From Roseburia sp. 1XD42-69 (GTDB taxonomy: Bacteria > Bacillota > Clostridia > Lachnospirales > Lachnospiraceae), in contig NZ_RAZG01000004.1 in assembly GCF_003612565.1 (NCBI RefSeq), forward strand, positions 62,001 through 126,000: a DNA stretch of 64,000 bases, written 5' to 3'. Made by a program: the position numbers and the translations under genes. Position 1 is the stretch's first letter, and the number at the start of each line of letters is the position of its first letter. The notes below the pieces were generated by a model. It worked only from the letters and a program-made list of their open reading frames with translations. It was not told the origin of the DNA and searched no databases. Of this stretch, positions 8,013-17,568 are shown in pieces.

Positions 8013-9218
8013 GTGAAAATGGTGAACAAGATAAAAAGAAAGACAGCAAAGAAAGGGAACACAGAAAAAAAAGCATTCATAACCGCTACTGTGGCTTCTA
8101 TGATAGATTTATTCAATATGGATAATATAGGAATTTTAAAAGAACTGGGATATAAAGTAGATATAGCTGCAAATTTTAAACAGGGTAATGTGACAGATTT
8201 AGAAAGGCTTCGTGATTTTAAATTAAAGATGCAGGAACAAGGGGTAGAAGTTTATCATGTTCCAATCCCCCGGGATATTTTTTGTGCCCGGGATATTTTA
8301 AAATCCTATAGAATTTTGAAAAAATTATGTGATAGAGAACGGTATAGTATTGTTCATACCCAGACCCCAATCGGCGGGGTAGTCACCCGTTTTGCATGCA
8401 GGAATATCAGAAAATCAGGTACAAGAGTGATTTATGTGGCTCATGGATTCCATTTTTTCAAAGGCGCACCGATTAAAAACTGGTTATTAATCTATCCTAT
8501 AGAGTGGTTGTCAAGTTTTATAACAGATGTTTTAGTTACGATAAACAGGGAAGATTATGCATTTGCAAAAAGGCATATGAAAGCAAAGAAACTGGTTTAT
8601 CTGCCCGGGGCAGGAATTGATGTAAAGAAATATGAAAATGCTGTCTATAATGTAAAACTCAGAGAAGATTTAGGCATTGCAAAAGATGCATTTGTACTAA
8701 TTCATGTTGCAGAATTTTCACTAAATAAGAATCAGAAAACAGTGATACAGGCGATAGAGAGGTTAAAAAACACAAATATCGTATATGTAATGTGCGGAAT
8801 TGGAGAGGAAAAAGAGAATTTAGAAGAGTATGTCAGAAGCCATAAGCTGCAGGAAACTGTAAAATTTACCGGGTACAGAGAGGATATACCAGAATTGTTA
8901 AAATCGGCTGATGCTTTTATTTTTGCTTCTTATCGGGAGGGGTTATCCGTTGCACTTATGGAAGCAATGGCTGCAGGAATGCCTGTTATTTGTTCTTGTA
9001 TCCGGGGAAATATAGATTTAATCAAATCCCAGGGGGGAATATTGGTTAATCCCTACAGCGTGGATGAGTTTGCAGAAGCTATAAATAGAATGTATCATAT
9101 GTTCACAGAACAGAAGGAACTTTTTTGCCGAATGGGGGAGTTTAACCAAAAGAGGGTTCGGAAGTTTGGGAAAAATATAGTGAATGATAAAATGCGTGAT
9201 ATATACATGGAGAGGTGA
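8013..9218 (+). CDS. glycosyltransferase family 4 (GT-B fold)
   Basis: 401 residues; GTG 8013 or the in-frame ATG 8019 could be the start. It lacks membrane segments apart from a hydrophobic face near residues 140-175 typical of membrane-associated GT4 enzymes. The C-terminal GT-B domain shows the E-x7-E region (EGLSVALMEAMAAGMPVICS, about 309-328), which binds the nucleotide-sugar diphosphate. The N-terminal acceptor domain contains HTQTPIGG and the VAHGFHFFKGAP loop, common in CapM/EpsD-like transferases that act on lipid-linked intermediates. Expected role: adding one sugar to undecaprenyl-diphosphate-linked glycan on the cytoplasmic side. It begins the glycan operon immediately after the decayed defence genes. 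Donor and acceptor are unknown. Confidence 0.9.
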   Translation: MKMVNKIKRKTAKKGNTEKKAFITATVASMIDLFNMDNIGILKELGYKVDIAANFKQGNVTDLERLRDFKLKMQEQGVEVYHVPIPRDIFCARDILKSYRILKKLCDRERYSIVHTQTPIGGVVTRFACRNIRKSGTRVIYVAHGFHFFKGAPIKNWLLIYPIEWLSSFITDVLVTINREDYAFAKRHMKAKKLVYLPGAGIDVKKYENAVYNVKLREDLGIAKDAFVLIHVAEFSLNKNQKTVIQAIERLKNTNIVYVMCGIGEEKENLEEYVRSHKLQETVKFTGYREDIPELLKSADAFIFASYREGLSVALMEAMAAGMPVICSCIRGNIDLIKSQGGILVNPYSVDEFAEAINRMYHMFTEQKELFCRMGEFNQKRVRKFGKNIVNDKMRDIYMER

Positions 9219-9225
9219 GGCGGAA

Positions 9226-10026
9226 TTGATATCTGTTATCATGGGGATTTATAATGAGCAAAAACAAAACGCAGGAAAAGCGATAAATTCCATTTTAAAC
9301 CAGACAGAAAGAGATATAGAATTTATTATTTGTGATGATGGTTCAGACAAAGAATTTTATAATTGGTTAATAAAATTTTGCAGTAAAGATAACAGGATTA
9401 TTCTTCTGCGCAATAAACAGAATTTAGGATTATCTGCTGCCTTAAATAAGTGTTTGTCCCATGCCCATGGTGAATATATTGCCCGTATGGATGGGGATGA
9501 TATTTCCGATAAAAGGAGATTAGAAAAACAGCTTCAGTTTTTGGACAGCCATCCGGAATATTCTTTAACGGGCTGCAATGTGAAATTCATAGATTCCAAG
9601 GGAATATGGGGAGAAAGAAGGCTGCAGGAAATTCCTCAAAATAAGGATTTTTTGTACACATCTCCCTTTGTGCATCCTTCTATTATGATTCGTAAAAATA
9701 TTATGGATGAGCTGGGGGGATATTCAGAAGAGCCCTACGCAGTGAGAACAGAAGACTACGAACTTTTTATGCGTCTTTATGCAAAAGGATATAAAGGATA
9801 CAATTTGCAGGATTTTTTATTTTTTTATCGGGAAGACAAAGAGGCTTATAAAAAGCGCAGATATTGTTATCGGTTAAATGAGAGTATAGTGAGATATAAG
9901 GGGTTCAGAGAATTGGGTATTCTTAGAGGTAATCTGCGTTTTGTTATAAAACCATTGATTGTGGGGCTTGTACCCATAAGGATAATAAAAAGAGTGAGGA
10001 AAAGGAAATTTGAGCATAGAGAATAA
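9226..10026 (+). CDS. glycosyltransferase family 2
   Basis: 266 residues using TTG 9226, which sits 7 bases after the previous stop behind GAGGTGAGGCGG; upstream in-frame ATG 9184 would overlap the previous gene. GT-A fold motifs: SVIMGIYNEQ at the N-terminus, ICDDGSD (about 35-41) for nucleotide binding, and the DxD-type RMDGDD (about 86-91) for metal. The C-terminus is short and basic, without membrane segments. GT2 enzymes of this size transfer rhamnose, glucose, galactose or HexNAc to growing polysaccharide repeat units. The stop overlaps the next gene, so the three transferases from 8013 to 10969 are one translational unit. Confidence 0.9.
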   Translation: MISVIMGIYNEQKQNAGKAINSILNQTERDIEFIICDDGSDKEFYNWLIKFCSKDNRIILLRNKQNLGLSAALNKCLSHAHGEYIARMDGDDISDKRRLEKQLQFLDSHPEYSLTGCNVKFIDSKGIWGERRLQEIPQNKDFLYTSPFVHPSIMIRKNIMDELGGYSEEPYAVRTEDYELFMRLYAKGYKGYNLQDFLFFYREDKEAYKKRRYCYRLNESIVRYKGFRELGILRGNLRFVIKPLIVGLVPIRIIKRVRKRKFEHRE

Positions 10027-10969
10027 GCATATGATTGGTATTGTGATATTAAATTATGAAAATTGGCAGGATACTTACAGGTGTATCAGAAGCATAAATA
10101 GTAATCCGCCCCTGGAAAATTTTCAAATTATTCTGGTGGATAATGCATCAAAAAGTGTGCCAAAATATAATTTGGAAGAATTTATAAACACTTATCACGT
10201 GATTTTTATAAGAAATAAGAAAAATTTCGGATACAATGCAGGCAATAATGTGGGTATAAAAAAAGCTCAGGAATTGGGATGCAGTTTTATTTTAATATCC
10301 AATAATGATGTGCTTTTTAAAAAAAATACGATACAAGTATTATGTGACTTTTTAAAGAGCAACCCCGAAGTAGGTATTGTCGGCCCTAAAATTTTTGACA
10401 GGGAAGGCTGTGTGCAAAAAAGCAATTTGTGCAGGAAGACAGGAATGAAAGAGAAGTATCTGGTACGCACCAGAGCGAATATAATTTTTAAAAAAGAATA
10501 TGAAACCTATTTTGGATTTGACAGAAACTATGATGAAATTTTTCAGGTGTATGCCGTTTTAGGATGTTGTTTTATGATGTCAAAAAGCTGTGCGGATGCA
10601 GTTACACCATTAGATGAATATCCTTTTTTGTATGAAGAGGAATTAATTCTTGGCATAAAAATGGAACAAAAAAATTTTGTGACTATATACAATCCCAATG
10701 CGGTGATTGAGCATCTCCACGGGGCCAGCACGAAATCGGTTAAAGCATTTTCTTTTGCCCATAATGTACGCAGTGAGATTTATTACTGCAGAAAGTATTT
10801 AAATGCGGGAAAAATCAGTATTTATCCATTATACTGGTATCGTGTGTGTTTATATTTGGGAAGGTGCGTAAAATATTCTGATTTTCGGAAGGGATGGAGG
10901 TTTTTCAGGAAATTGACCAAGGAAGAATTAGAGTTGATAAGCAGTAACAAAAAAATTACAATTACTTGA
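10010..10969 (+). CDS. glycosyltransferase family 2, rhamnosyltransferase-like
   Basis: 319 residues from TTG 10010, overlapping the previous gene by 17 bases with AGGAAAAGG upstream. It carries the WbbL/RfbF-type signature: ILVDNAS (about 41-47), NKKNFGYNAGNN (about 67-78) and the ISNNDV metal site (about 96-101), then GCCFMMS and a downstream EEE segment where these enzymes place the catalytic base. Such proteins usually transfer L-rhamnose or related deoxysugars from dTDP donors. No dTDP-rhamnose genes are in the window, so a donor would have to come from elsewhere. Cytoplasmic, membrane-associated by its basic C-terminus. Confidence 0.85.
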   Translation: MSIENKHMIGIVILNYENWQDTYRCIRSINSNPPLENFQIILVDNASKSVPKYNLEEFINTYHVIFIRNKKNFGYNAGNNVGIKKAQELGCSFILISNNDVLFKKNTIQVLCDFLKSNPEVGIVGPKIFDREGCVQKSNLCRKTGMKEKYLVRTRANIIFKKEYETYFGFDRNYDEIFQVYAVLGCCFMMSKSCADAVTPLDEYPFLYEEELILGIKMEQKNFVTIYNPNAVIEHLHGASTKSVKAFSFAHNVRSEIYYCRKYLNAGKISIYPLYWYRVCLYLGRCVKYSDFRKGWRFFRKLTKEELELISSNKKITIT

Positions 10970-10994
10970 CAAAAGAATAAAAATCATTCATAGT
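10966..10994 (+). promoter_or_regulatory. sigma-A-type promoter upstream of the ABC exporter genes
   Basis: TTGACA at 10966-10971, a 17-base spacer, then CATAGT at 10989-10994 (4 of 6 matches to TATAAT). It overlaps the end of the upstream transferase and lies about 60 bases before the permease start, so it could give the exporter operon its own transcription start. Confidence 0.45.
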
Positions 10995-11051
10995 AGAGAA
11001 GATAAAAAGGAAGAATTTGACAAAATACTAAGCGAAAAAGGAGGAGCTGGT

Positions 11052-11837
11052 GTGTTCAAAATGATATACAAAAATAAAGAAATGATATGGGATTTGGCAT
11101 ATAATGATTTTTCAACTAAATATGCAGGGTCTTCATTTGGAATCTTTTGGGCATTTATTCAGCCTGTCATTACGATATTAGTATATTGGTGTGTGTTTCA
11201 ATTTGGCTTAAAATCTACTCCTCCAGTAGAAGATGTAGCATACATTTTATGGTTTGCTACTGGAATGGTTCCATGGTTTTTCTTTTCTGATGCTGTGAAT
11301 GCTGTTACCAACTGCTTGTTGGAATATAGTTATCTTGTAAAAAAAGTGGTTTTTAATATTGAATTATTGCCTATAGTAAAGATTATATCGACATTGATAG
11401 TGCACGTTGCGTTCATTGTTCTATTATTCATAATTTCGTTTATAACCGGAAATAGAATATCGTTTTATTCTATACAGCTAATATATTACTTGGTTTGTAT
11501 GATTGCATTGGTTTATGCGATCGGACTAGTTACATCTGCACTTATATTGTTTTTTCGGGATTTGGGTCAAATTGTAAGTATTATTCTTCAGATTGGAGTC
11601 TGGGCCACTCCTATTATTTGGCCATATACAACTGTTCCTGAAAAGTTTCGATGGATTGTAAAATTAAATCCGGTATTCTATGTTGTGGAGGGGTATAGAA
11701 ATTGCTTTTTTCAAGAAAAATGGTTTTTTGAAAAACCTGTGTTAACAAGTTATTTCTGGGTTGTTGCGATTATATGTTTATTTGTTGGGAAAATGGTTTT
11801 TCAAAAGATGAAACCGCAGTTTGCAGATGTTTTATAA
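11052..11837 (+). CDS. wzm: ABC-2 type polysaccharide exporter, permease subunit (Wzm-like)
   Basis: 261 residues starting at GTG 11052 behind AAAGGAGGAGCTG. Six predicted membrane helices with an amphipathic N-terminal segment (about 1-25). The conserved FFRDLGQI and WATPIIWP segments (about 165-190) and the NPVFYVVEGYR region are typical of the O-antigen/teichoic-acid ABC-2 permeases (Wzm, RfbA, TagG). With the next gene it forms the transporter that flips a completed undecaprenyl-diphosphate-linked glycan across the membrane. The window therefore builds at least one polymer by the ABC-dependent route; no Wzx/Wzy pair was noticed. Well supported as a family; the exported polymer is unknown. 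Confidence 0.92.
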   Translation: MFKMIYKNKEMIWDLAYNDFSTKYAGSSFGIFWAFIQPVITILVYWCVFQFGLKSTPPVEDVAYILWFATGMVPWFFFSDAVNAVTNCLLEYSYLVKKVVFNIELLPIVKIISTLIVHVAFIVLLFIISFITGNRISFYSIQLIYYLVCMIALVYAIGLVTSALILFFRDLGQIVSIILQIGVWATPIIWPYTTVPEKFRWIVKLNPVFYVVEGYRNCFFQEKWFFEKPVLTSYFWVVAIICLFVGKMVFQKMKPQFADVL

Positions 11838-11866
11838 CATAAATCGAAAGGATTGTCTGGTGGAAT

Positions 11867-13093
11867 ATGGAACAAGAAAAATTTGCAATCGAGTTGGAAA
11901 ATTTGACTAAGTGCTATAAGTTATACAATAAGCCATTTGACAGGGTAAAAGAAGCTTTTAATATTTGGGGTAAAGTGTACAATACTGAAAAGCATGTTTT
12001 GAATCAATTGAATTTGAAAATTGAAAAGGGAGCAGTTATAGGTATTGTTGGCAACAATGGGGCTGGTAAATCTACTTTGTTGAAAATAATAACGGGTGTT
12101 TTAACACCAACATCAGGAAAAGTTTTGGTTAATGGCAAGATTGCAGCTTTATTGGAACTTGGGACAGGTTTTAACCCGGAGTTTACAGGAATAAAAAATA
12201 TTTATCTTAACGGAACTATGATGGGATTTACTCATGCGGAAATGGATAGTAAATTACAAGAAATAATAGATTTTGCAGATATTGGAGATTTTATTTATCA
12301 GCCAGTTAAAACGTATTCTTCTGGTATGTTTGCAAGGCTTGCTTTTGCAGTTGCTATTAATGTGGAGCCAGAGATTTTAATTGTAGATGAGGCACTTAGT
12401 GTTGGGGACATGCACTTTCAAATGAAGTGCATGGATAAAATGAAAGACATGATGGATAAAGGAGTTACAACTTTATTTGTATCACATGATATTAACGCTA
12501 TAAGAAGATTTTGTACAATGACAGCATGGTTAAAAGAAGGCGTAATTGAAGCATTCGGGGAAACGAATAGAGTTTGCGACCAATATATGGATTATCTTAA
12601 AGTAAGAGATGTAAAAAATGAAGAGACTTCTGATTACCAGATTAATGGAATTCAGGAGTTTATACCTAGAACAGAGGAGGCGGTTGCAGAAATTGCAGGT
12701 ATCCGCCTGTTAGATGAAAATGGCAAGGAGAATGAAAAATTTGATATATTTCGGCCCATGACGATAGAGGTATATTATGATGTTTACGATGAAAAAACGG
12801 AATATCCTGTATTAGGGGTGGCAATTAAACGAATTGATGATGAATACATTTGCGGGGTAAATACTTTATTAGATAATATACAGATTCCATGGCGATATGG
12901 GAGGAATCGTTTTAAATTAGTATATAATCAAGGAATACGGGTGCTGGGAGGACAGTATTATTTAGATGTTGCGATATTTGATAAAACAGCAACTGTTCCA
13001 ATCCAATATTTTGCTAAAATTAAAACTTTTACAGTTACGGCAGATTATATTGGAGAGGGAGTATTTATTGTTCCGCATGAATGGAGGAAATAA
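11867..13093 (+). CDS. wzt: polysaccharide ABC exporter, ATPase with C-terminal glycan-binding domain (Wzt-like)
   Basis: 408 residues. ATPase domain with Walker A GNNGAGKST (about 61-69), a signature segment YSSGMFARLAFA (about 150-161), Walker B EILIVDEAL (about 168-176) and the SHD switch. Residues about 245-408 form the extra beta-sandwich domain found in Wzt proteins that recognise the capped non-reducing end of the chain before export. The capping group is often a methyl or methyl-phosphate, and the next gene is a methyltransferase fusion. That neighbour makes a cap-gated export mechanism plausible, by inference. The stop overlaps the next start by one base. Confidence 0.92.
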   Translation: MEQEKFAIELENLTKCYKLYNKPFDRVKEAFNIWGKVYNTEKHVLNQLNLKIEKGAVIGIVGNNGAGKSTLLKIITGVLTPTSGKVLVNGKIAALLELGTGFNPEFTGIKNIYLNGTMMGFTHAEMDSKLQEIIDFADIGDFIYQPVKTYSSGMFARLAFAVAINVEPEILIVDEALSVGDMHFQMKCMDKMKDMMDKGVTTLFVSHDINAIRRFCTMTAWLKEGVIEAFGETNRVCDQYMDYLKVRDVKNEETSDYQINGIQEFIPRTEEAVAEIAGIRLLDENGKENEKFDIFRPMTIEVYYDVYDEKTEYPVLGVAIKRIDDEYICGVNTLLDNIQIPWRYGRNRFKLVYNQGIRVLGGQYYLDVAIFDKTATVPIQYFAKIKTFTVTADYIGEGVFIVPHEWRK

Positions 13094-15393
13094 TGGGTAA
13101 GTATGATTTTAAGTTAGATATGTATGATGAAAATACAATAACATGGATTGCCAATAGAGTTGAAAAAGGTTCATACGTTTTAGAGTTTGGGTCAGCAAAC
13201 GGCCGGCTTACCAGATACCTTTCTGTAGATAAAGGTTGTTGTGTTGACATTGTTGAAATTGACGAAGAGTCGGGCCGGGAGGCAGCCCAATATGCAGATA
13301 AAGCATTTTTAGGTGAAAAACATGGAGATATTGAAAAATATGAATGGATTGAAATCGGAAAAAAATATGATTATGTAATTTTTGCAGATGTACTGGAGCA
13401 TTTAGTACATGCGCAAGATGTTTTAGATAGATGTAAGACTGTTTTGAAGGAAAACGGAAAAGTATTAGTATCCGTGCCTAACGTTTCTCATAATTCTGTT
13501 ATTATAGATTTGATGAATGATAAATTTCATTACAATCCAACAGGCATAATGGACAATACACATGTAAGATTTTTTACACGTCAATCATTTGCAGACATGG
13601 CCCAGCAGATTGGACTAACTATTGTAGAAGAAAAAGCTAAATATATTAGGGTGGGAGAAACAGAGATTCAGAATTCTTATACGGATGTTTCTAAAGAGGT
13701 GTTTAAAGAGTTAATTGCAAGGCCTCAGGGAAATATTTATCAGTATATGTTTGTGTTAGCTTTAAATACTGACTTAATAAGAGGAAAATGTGAGAGGATC
13801 GTGTCTCTAGACAGCACTTCATATTACAAATCAGAAATACAGTTTGAACATGATGGCATATTTGATTATTCTAAAAGCGTGAGCAGGCAGATAAATCCTC
13901 ATATTAAAAATGTACAGATAAATCTTCAAATTTTATCAGGCAGCAACAGAGCATTATTTTTGCCGTTGAATTGTAATTGTGTAATGGATATTGTTTCTAT
14001 AAAAATTAAAAATGACGGCGAGTTTAGAGAATGTATGGATTTTAAGCATAATGGGATTTTGATTTCAAATACTTATTATTTTGTTAAAGAAATGCCAATG
14101 CTGGAAATTCCTCTCCAAGAAGGAGATAAGGAATTATTAGCTGAGATTATAGTATATAGCTATGATGTAGATGACAAGATAGTATACGACTTATATTCAG
14201 CTCTGTTGTATGAGCAGCAGCATATACGTCAGATAGTTGACGATAATGGAATCCTTATTAAAAATATAAATTCGGATATCGAGGGAAAAAATGCTGAAAT
14301 TGAGCATTTGAAATTATTGTTAACTGAGCAAGAATCTTTAAATCATCAGTTGAAGATGAAATTTGATAAGTTGACTAAGGAGAATGAGGATAATTCTAAT
14401 TTCCTGCGTCATGTTTATAGAAAGCTGCCACTGCCAAATAGATGGAAAAACAAAATACATGGATGGTTAAAGAGAACATATAAACAGGCACAAGGACAAG
14501 CCGATAATATTATTGTATCTGTTCATGGGCAAAATGATGAGATGAACAGAGTAGCATATCCTGTAAAAAAAGTGAGTGCAGTTATCCCAAATTACAATTA
14601 TGAGCGTTTTTTAGACGAACGCATAGATTCCGTTTTGTGTCAGACTTATCCCGTATCGGAAATCATCATTCTTGATGATTGCTCGTCAGATAATAGTGTT
14701 GCTTTGATTAGAAAAAGAATTGAAGAAAATAAATCAGGTATACCAATGCGTTTGGCACAGAACCAGAAAAATTCTGGCAGTGTTTTTTCACAATGGCAAA
14801 AAGCATTTTCTGAGGCAAAAGGAGATTATATTTGGATTGCGGAAGCTGATGACAGCAGTAATTGTAGATTTTTAGAGACAGTTATGAAAGGATTCGATGA
14901 TAAAGATGTGGTGTTGTCTTATTGTGAATCTTTGACAATGGATGAGAATAATGTGTTATTAATGGGAGATTTGAGAGTATGGATTGATTTGTTTAATACT
15001 GGTAAATGGGAACAGGACTATATTAAAAATGGCGTAGATGAAGTTGCAGAAAGCATGTGCATTAATAATACGATTGCTAATGTTTCAAGTACAGTTATAC
15101 GAATGGATGATTATTATGATATACTTGAAGAGGCAAAAAAATTTCATTTAGCTGGAGACTGGTATGTATACATGAATATTTTAAAGCGAGGAAAGATTGC
15201 ATATTTTAAAGAATCTTTAAATTATCATAGAATGCAGACTCAAGGACTTACATTGTCTACATCACATGAAAAAGAATTTGAAGAAATTGTTAAATTACAG
15301 GATTTTGCGTTAGATAATTTTAATGTTTCGCCAGAAACGAAAGAAATTGTTATGGAAAGAAGAAGAAGAGAGAGGAAACGTTTTGGATTGTAA
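13093..15393 (+). CDS. fusion: SAM-dependent methyltransferase, coiled coil, GT2 glycosyltransferase
   Basis: 766 residues from ATG 13093, preceded by GGAGG; the start overlaps the Wzt stop (TAATG). Residues about 1-200 are a class I methyltransferase (VLEFGSANGRLTRYL as the SAM loop, FADVLEHL as motif IV). Residues about 200-370 are a beta-rich linker; about 385-440 a heptad-like coiled coil. From about 493 a GT2 domain begins with VIPNYNYERFLDE, then ILDDCSS and AEADDS (metal site). A coiled coil between the enzyme modules recalls WbdD/WbdA-type molecular rulers that cap chains and set their length. Methylation of the glycan terminus and recognition by the Wzt domain is a reasonable inference. 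Confidence 0.85.
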   Translation: MGKYDFKLDMYDENTITWIANRVEKGSYVLEFGSANGRLTRYLSVDKGCCVDIVEIDEESGREAAQYADKAFLGEKHGDIEKYEWIEIGKKYDYVIFADVLEHLVHAQDVLDRCKTVLKENGKVLVSVPNVSHNSVIIDLMNDKFHYNPTGIMDNTHVRFFTRQSFADMAQQIGLTIVEEKAKYIRVGETEIQNSYTDVSKEVFKELIARPQGNIYQYMFVLALNTDLIRGKCERIVSLDSTSYYKSEIQFEHDGIFDYSKSVSRQINPHIKNVQINLQILSGSNRALFLPLNCNCVMDIVSIKIKNDGEFRECMDFKHNGILISNTYYFVKEMPMLEIPLQEGDKELLAEIIVYSYDVDDKIVYDLYSALLYEQQHIRQIVDDNGILIKNINSDIEGKNAEIEHLKLLLTEQESLNHQLKMKFDKLTKENEDNSNFLRHVYRKLPLPNRWKNKIHGWLKRTYKQAQGQADNIIVSVHGQNDEMNRVAYPVKKVSAVIPNYNYERFLDERIDSVLCQTYPVSEIIILDDCSSDNSVALIRKRIEENKSGIPMRLAQNQKNSGSVFSQWQKAFSEAKGDYIWIAEADDSSNCRFLETVMKGFDDKDVVLSYCESLTMDENNVLLMGDLRVWIDLFNTGKWEQDYIKNGVDEVAESMCINNTIANVSSTVIRMDDYYDILEEAKKFHLAGDWYVYMNILKRGKIAYFKESLNYHRMQTQGLTLSTSHEKEFEEIVKLQDFALDNFNVSPETKEIVMERRRRERKRFGL

Positions 15394-16435
15394 TAAAATT
15401 AAGTTAACAGTAATAATACCTGTTTATAATACATCGCCTTTTTTAAAAAAATGTTTAGATTCAGTATTGGAAGCAAAAAAAAGAGTAAAAGAAAATATAG
15501 AAGTTTTAATTATCAATGATGGTTCGACAGATGATTCAGGAGATATAATATCAGAGTATTGTGAGAAATATCCTTTAATTTTGAAAAGATTTGATAAAGA
15601 AAATGGAGGTCTTTCAGATGTAAAGAATTATGGGTTAAAAAGAGCCCAGGGAGAATTTGTTATTTTTCTTGATTCTGATGATTATATTGAACCGGAGATG
15701 TATTACGAAATGCTGGAAACGGCAGAAAAAGAAAGTGCAGATGTTGTGGTATGCGATATAAAATTAGTATATGACCAAGAGGAAAAAAACACGGTTTGGC
15801 CATGTGCGATTTCTTCACGGAAAGGAAATTTTGCACAAGTTATTGATATGTCAATGATGCCTGCTTCCTGGAATAAGATTGTGAAAAGGAGTCTATATCA
15901 TAACCTCAGCTTTCCGGTTGGAAAAAACAATGAAGATGTTGCTGTTACGCCAATCGTATTAGGAAGGGCAAAAAAAATTTCTATTGTGAACAAACCTTAT
16001 TATAATTATTATCAGAGGACAGGATCTATTCAGAATAGTGGATTTAGTGAAAAACGTTTTGTAATTTTGGAAACGGCAAAGATCTGTGATGAAAGGATTC
16101 AAGAGTTAGACAGCGACAAACAAGAGAAAATCAGGGGTTCGGTATACCTCCATCAAGTGCTTAGTATGGCTTTTTATCCTATTAGATTAGAGCCATTTGG
16201 CAGTCGGTATGAATTATTGAAAAAATATATGAAAAAAGTATATGAGTTATTTCCTAATATATGGGATAATTATGAATTAAAAGAGTTTGTTACGTGGGAA
16301 AGCCGGCCCGTAAGAATATACCGAAAGATTTCCGTTATTTTATTAAAGAAAAAACTGTATTTATTAGTTTCGCTGTTTTGGTCAATTTGTAATTGCGTTT
16401 TTGAGTATTATAAAAAAATAAGGAAAGAGAAATAA
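15383..16435 (+). CDS. glycosyltransferase family 2
   Basis: 350 residues from TTG 15383, which is 6 bases behind AGAGAGGA; the in-frame ATG 15323 lies deep in the upstream gene and is less likely. GT-A motifs: TVIIPVYNTSPFL (about 9-21), INDGSTDDSG (about 43-52), FDKENGGLSDVKNYG and the metal site FLDSDDYI (about 94-101). A C-terminal basic helix and a hydrophobic stretch (about 318-340) could anchor it to the membrane. Typical of Gram-positive capsule transferases that add Gal, Glc or GlcNAc. It overlaps the preceding gene by 11 bases and its TAA overlaps the next ATG. Confidence 0.88.
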   Translation: MDCNKIKLTVIIPVYNTSPFLKKCLDSVLEAKKRVKENIEVLIINDGSTDDSGDIISEYCEKYPLILKRFDKENGGLSDVKNYGLKRAQGEFVIFLDSDDYIEPEMYYEMLETAEKESADVVVCDIKLVYDQEEKNTVWPCAISSRKGNFAQVIDMSMMPASWNKIVKRSLYHNLSFPVGKNNEDVAVTPIVLGRAKKISIVNKPYYNYYQRTGSIQNSGFSEKRFVILETAKICDERIQELDSDKQEKIRGSVYLHQVLSMAFYPIRLEPFGSRYELLKKYMKKVYELFPNIWDNYELKEFVTWESRPVRIYRKISVILLKKKLYLLVSLFWSICNCVFEYYKKIRKEK

Positions 16436-17568
16436 TGAATAGTGTAGAAATTAGCAACAGAGATTCTTATATTGATGTGATTAAAGGAATAGGAATTGTA
16501 TCAATTGTGATAGGACATGCTAGCTGGGATATAGATTTACTTGGTCATACATACCATGTAGGAGTTTTTGTTTATTTATATCATCTAGCGATTTTTTTCT
16601 TTTGCTCAGGTTATTTGTATAAAGATTCAGTGAAAGATTATTGGGGATTTGTGGCTAAAAAATTATCTGGTTTATATAAACCATTTATATTTTATACTTT
16701 CATCTATTTGATGTTGCGAAATTTCTTTGTAAGTATAGGGATCATAGATGGAGCAAAATTTGGAAAAGAAGATTATTTAATTGCATTAACAAATATGTTG
16801 ACATTTAATGGTATATCTGAACTATTATCGGCTTTCTGGTTTCTGCCAGTGTTGTTTTTTGCAATTTGTATTTTTGCTACGATTCAATTGATAACTGATA
16901 GCGTTCCGTATATTAAGTTGAAAGAAAGTATACGGATTATAGTGTTTATATTTTTTGGGATTATAGGCTTGTATTCTATCGAAAATCATTTTGGTTTATT
17001 ATATAATATGCAGATTGCATATTTAATGGTGCCGATAATAGCAATGGGCCATTATTTTGCACGATATAAAGATAGAATTCAAAAATATATCAATATAATT
17101 GGCCTTATCTTAAGCATAGGATTGCTAGTATGGGTTGTGGAATCAGAAATAGGTATGATTGAATTGATACAATTTAGCATAATTAATGTATGGGCTTTCT
17201 ATCCGGTAACTTTATGTGGAATATATTTTTGCTTATGTTTGGGAAAGGTGATTAGTAAAAATATTCAACTTAAAAAAGTTTTTTCTCTGTTAGGTCGTAA
17301 GAGTTTTGATATAATGGCAATGCATTTTCTGGCTTTTAAAGCAGTGGACTTTGTGGTCTGTCATCTATTGGGAAAAATGGATGCTTTAAGTTTGTTCCCC
17401 CATTCATTTAATGAACTATGGCCTGTTTATTATTTTGCTGGAATTGTATTCCCTATAATAGTTAATAGTATTTGGGTCAGGATGAAAAAATTTTTCAGAT
17501 ATGATATGGGAGGAAAAAATATTGAAGTTATTAAAGAAAATAAGAGAGTCAGAACTGGAAAAAATTAG
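16435..17568 (+). CDS. acyltransferase family 3 (OafA-like / fucose 4-O-acetylase-like)
   Basis: 377 residues, about ten membrane helices. The N-terminus RDSYIDVIKGIGIVSIVIGHASW (first about 30 residues, with the conserved Arg/Asp and active-site His) is the hallmark of acyltransferase-3 proteins that move an acetyl or other acyl group onto extracytoplasmic sugars. The start ATG overlaps the preceding TAA. Placed between glycosyltransferases and GT-C-like proteins, it most likely O-acetylates the surface polysaccharide on the outer face of the membrane. Confidence 0.88.
   Translation: MNSVEISNRDSYIDVIKGIGIVSIVIGHASWDIDLLGHTYHVGVFVYLYHLAIFFFCSGYLYKDSVKDYWGFVAKKLSGLYKPFIFYTFIYLMLRNFFVSIGIIDGAKFGKEDYLIALTNMLTFNGISELLSAFWFLPVLFFAICIFATIQLITDSVPYIKLKESIRIIVFIFFGIIGLYSIENHFGLLYNMQIAYLMVPIIAMGHYFARYKDRIQKYINIIGLILSIGLLVWVVESEIGMIELIQFSIINVWAFYPVTLCGIYFCLCLGKVISKNIQLKKVFSLLGRKSFDIMAMHFLAFKAVDFVVCHLLGKMDALSLFPHSFNELWPVYYFAGIVFPIIVNSIWVRMKKFFRYDMGGKNIEVIKENKRVRTGKN

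Noticed and set aside
15323-15382. Upstream ATG 15323 as start of the GT2 gene
   Set aside because: It would overlap the previous gene by 71 bases with no ribosome-binding site; TTG 15383 has AGAGAGGA at good spacing.
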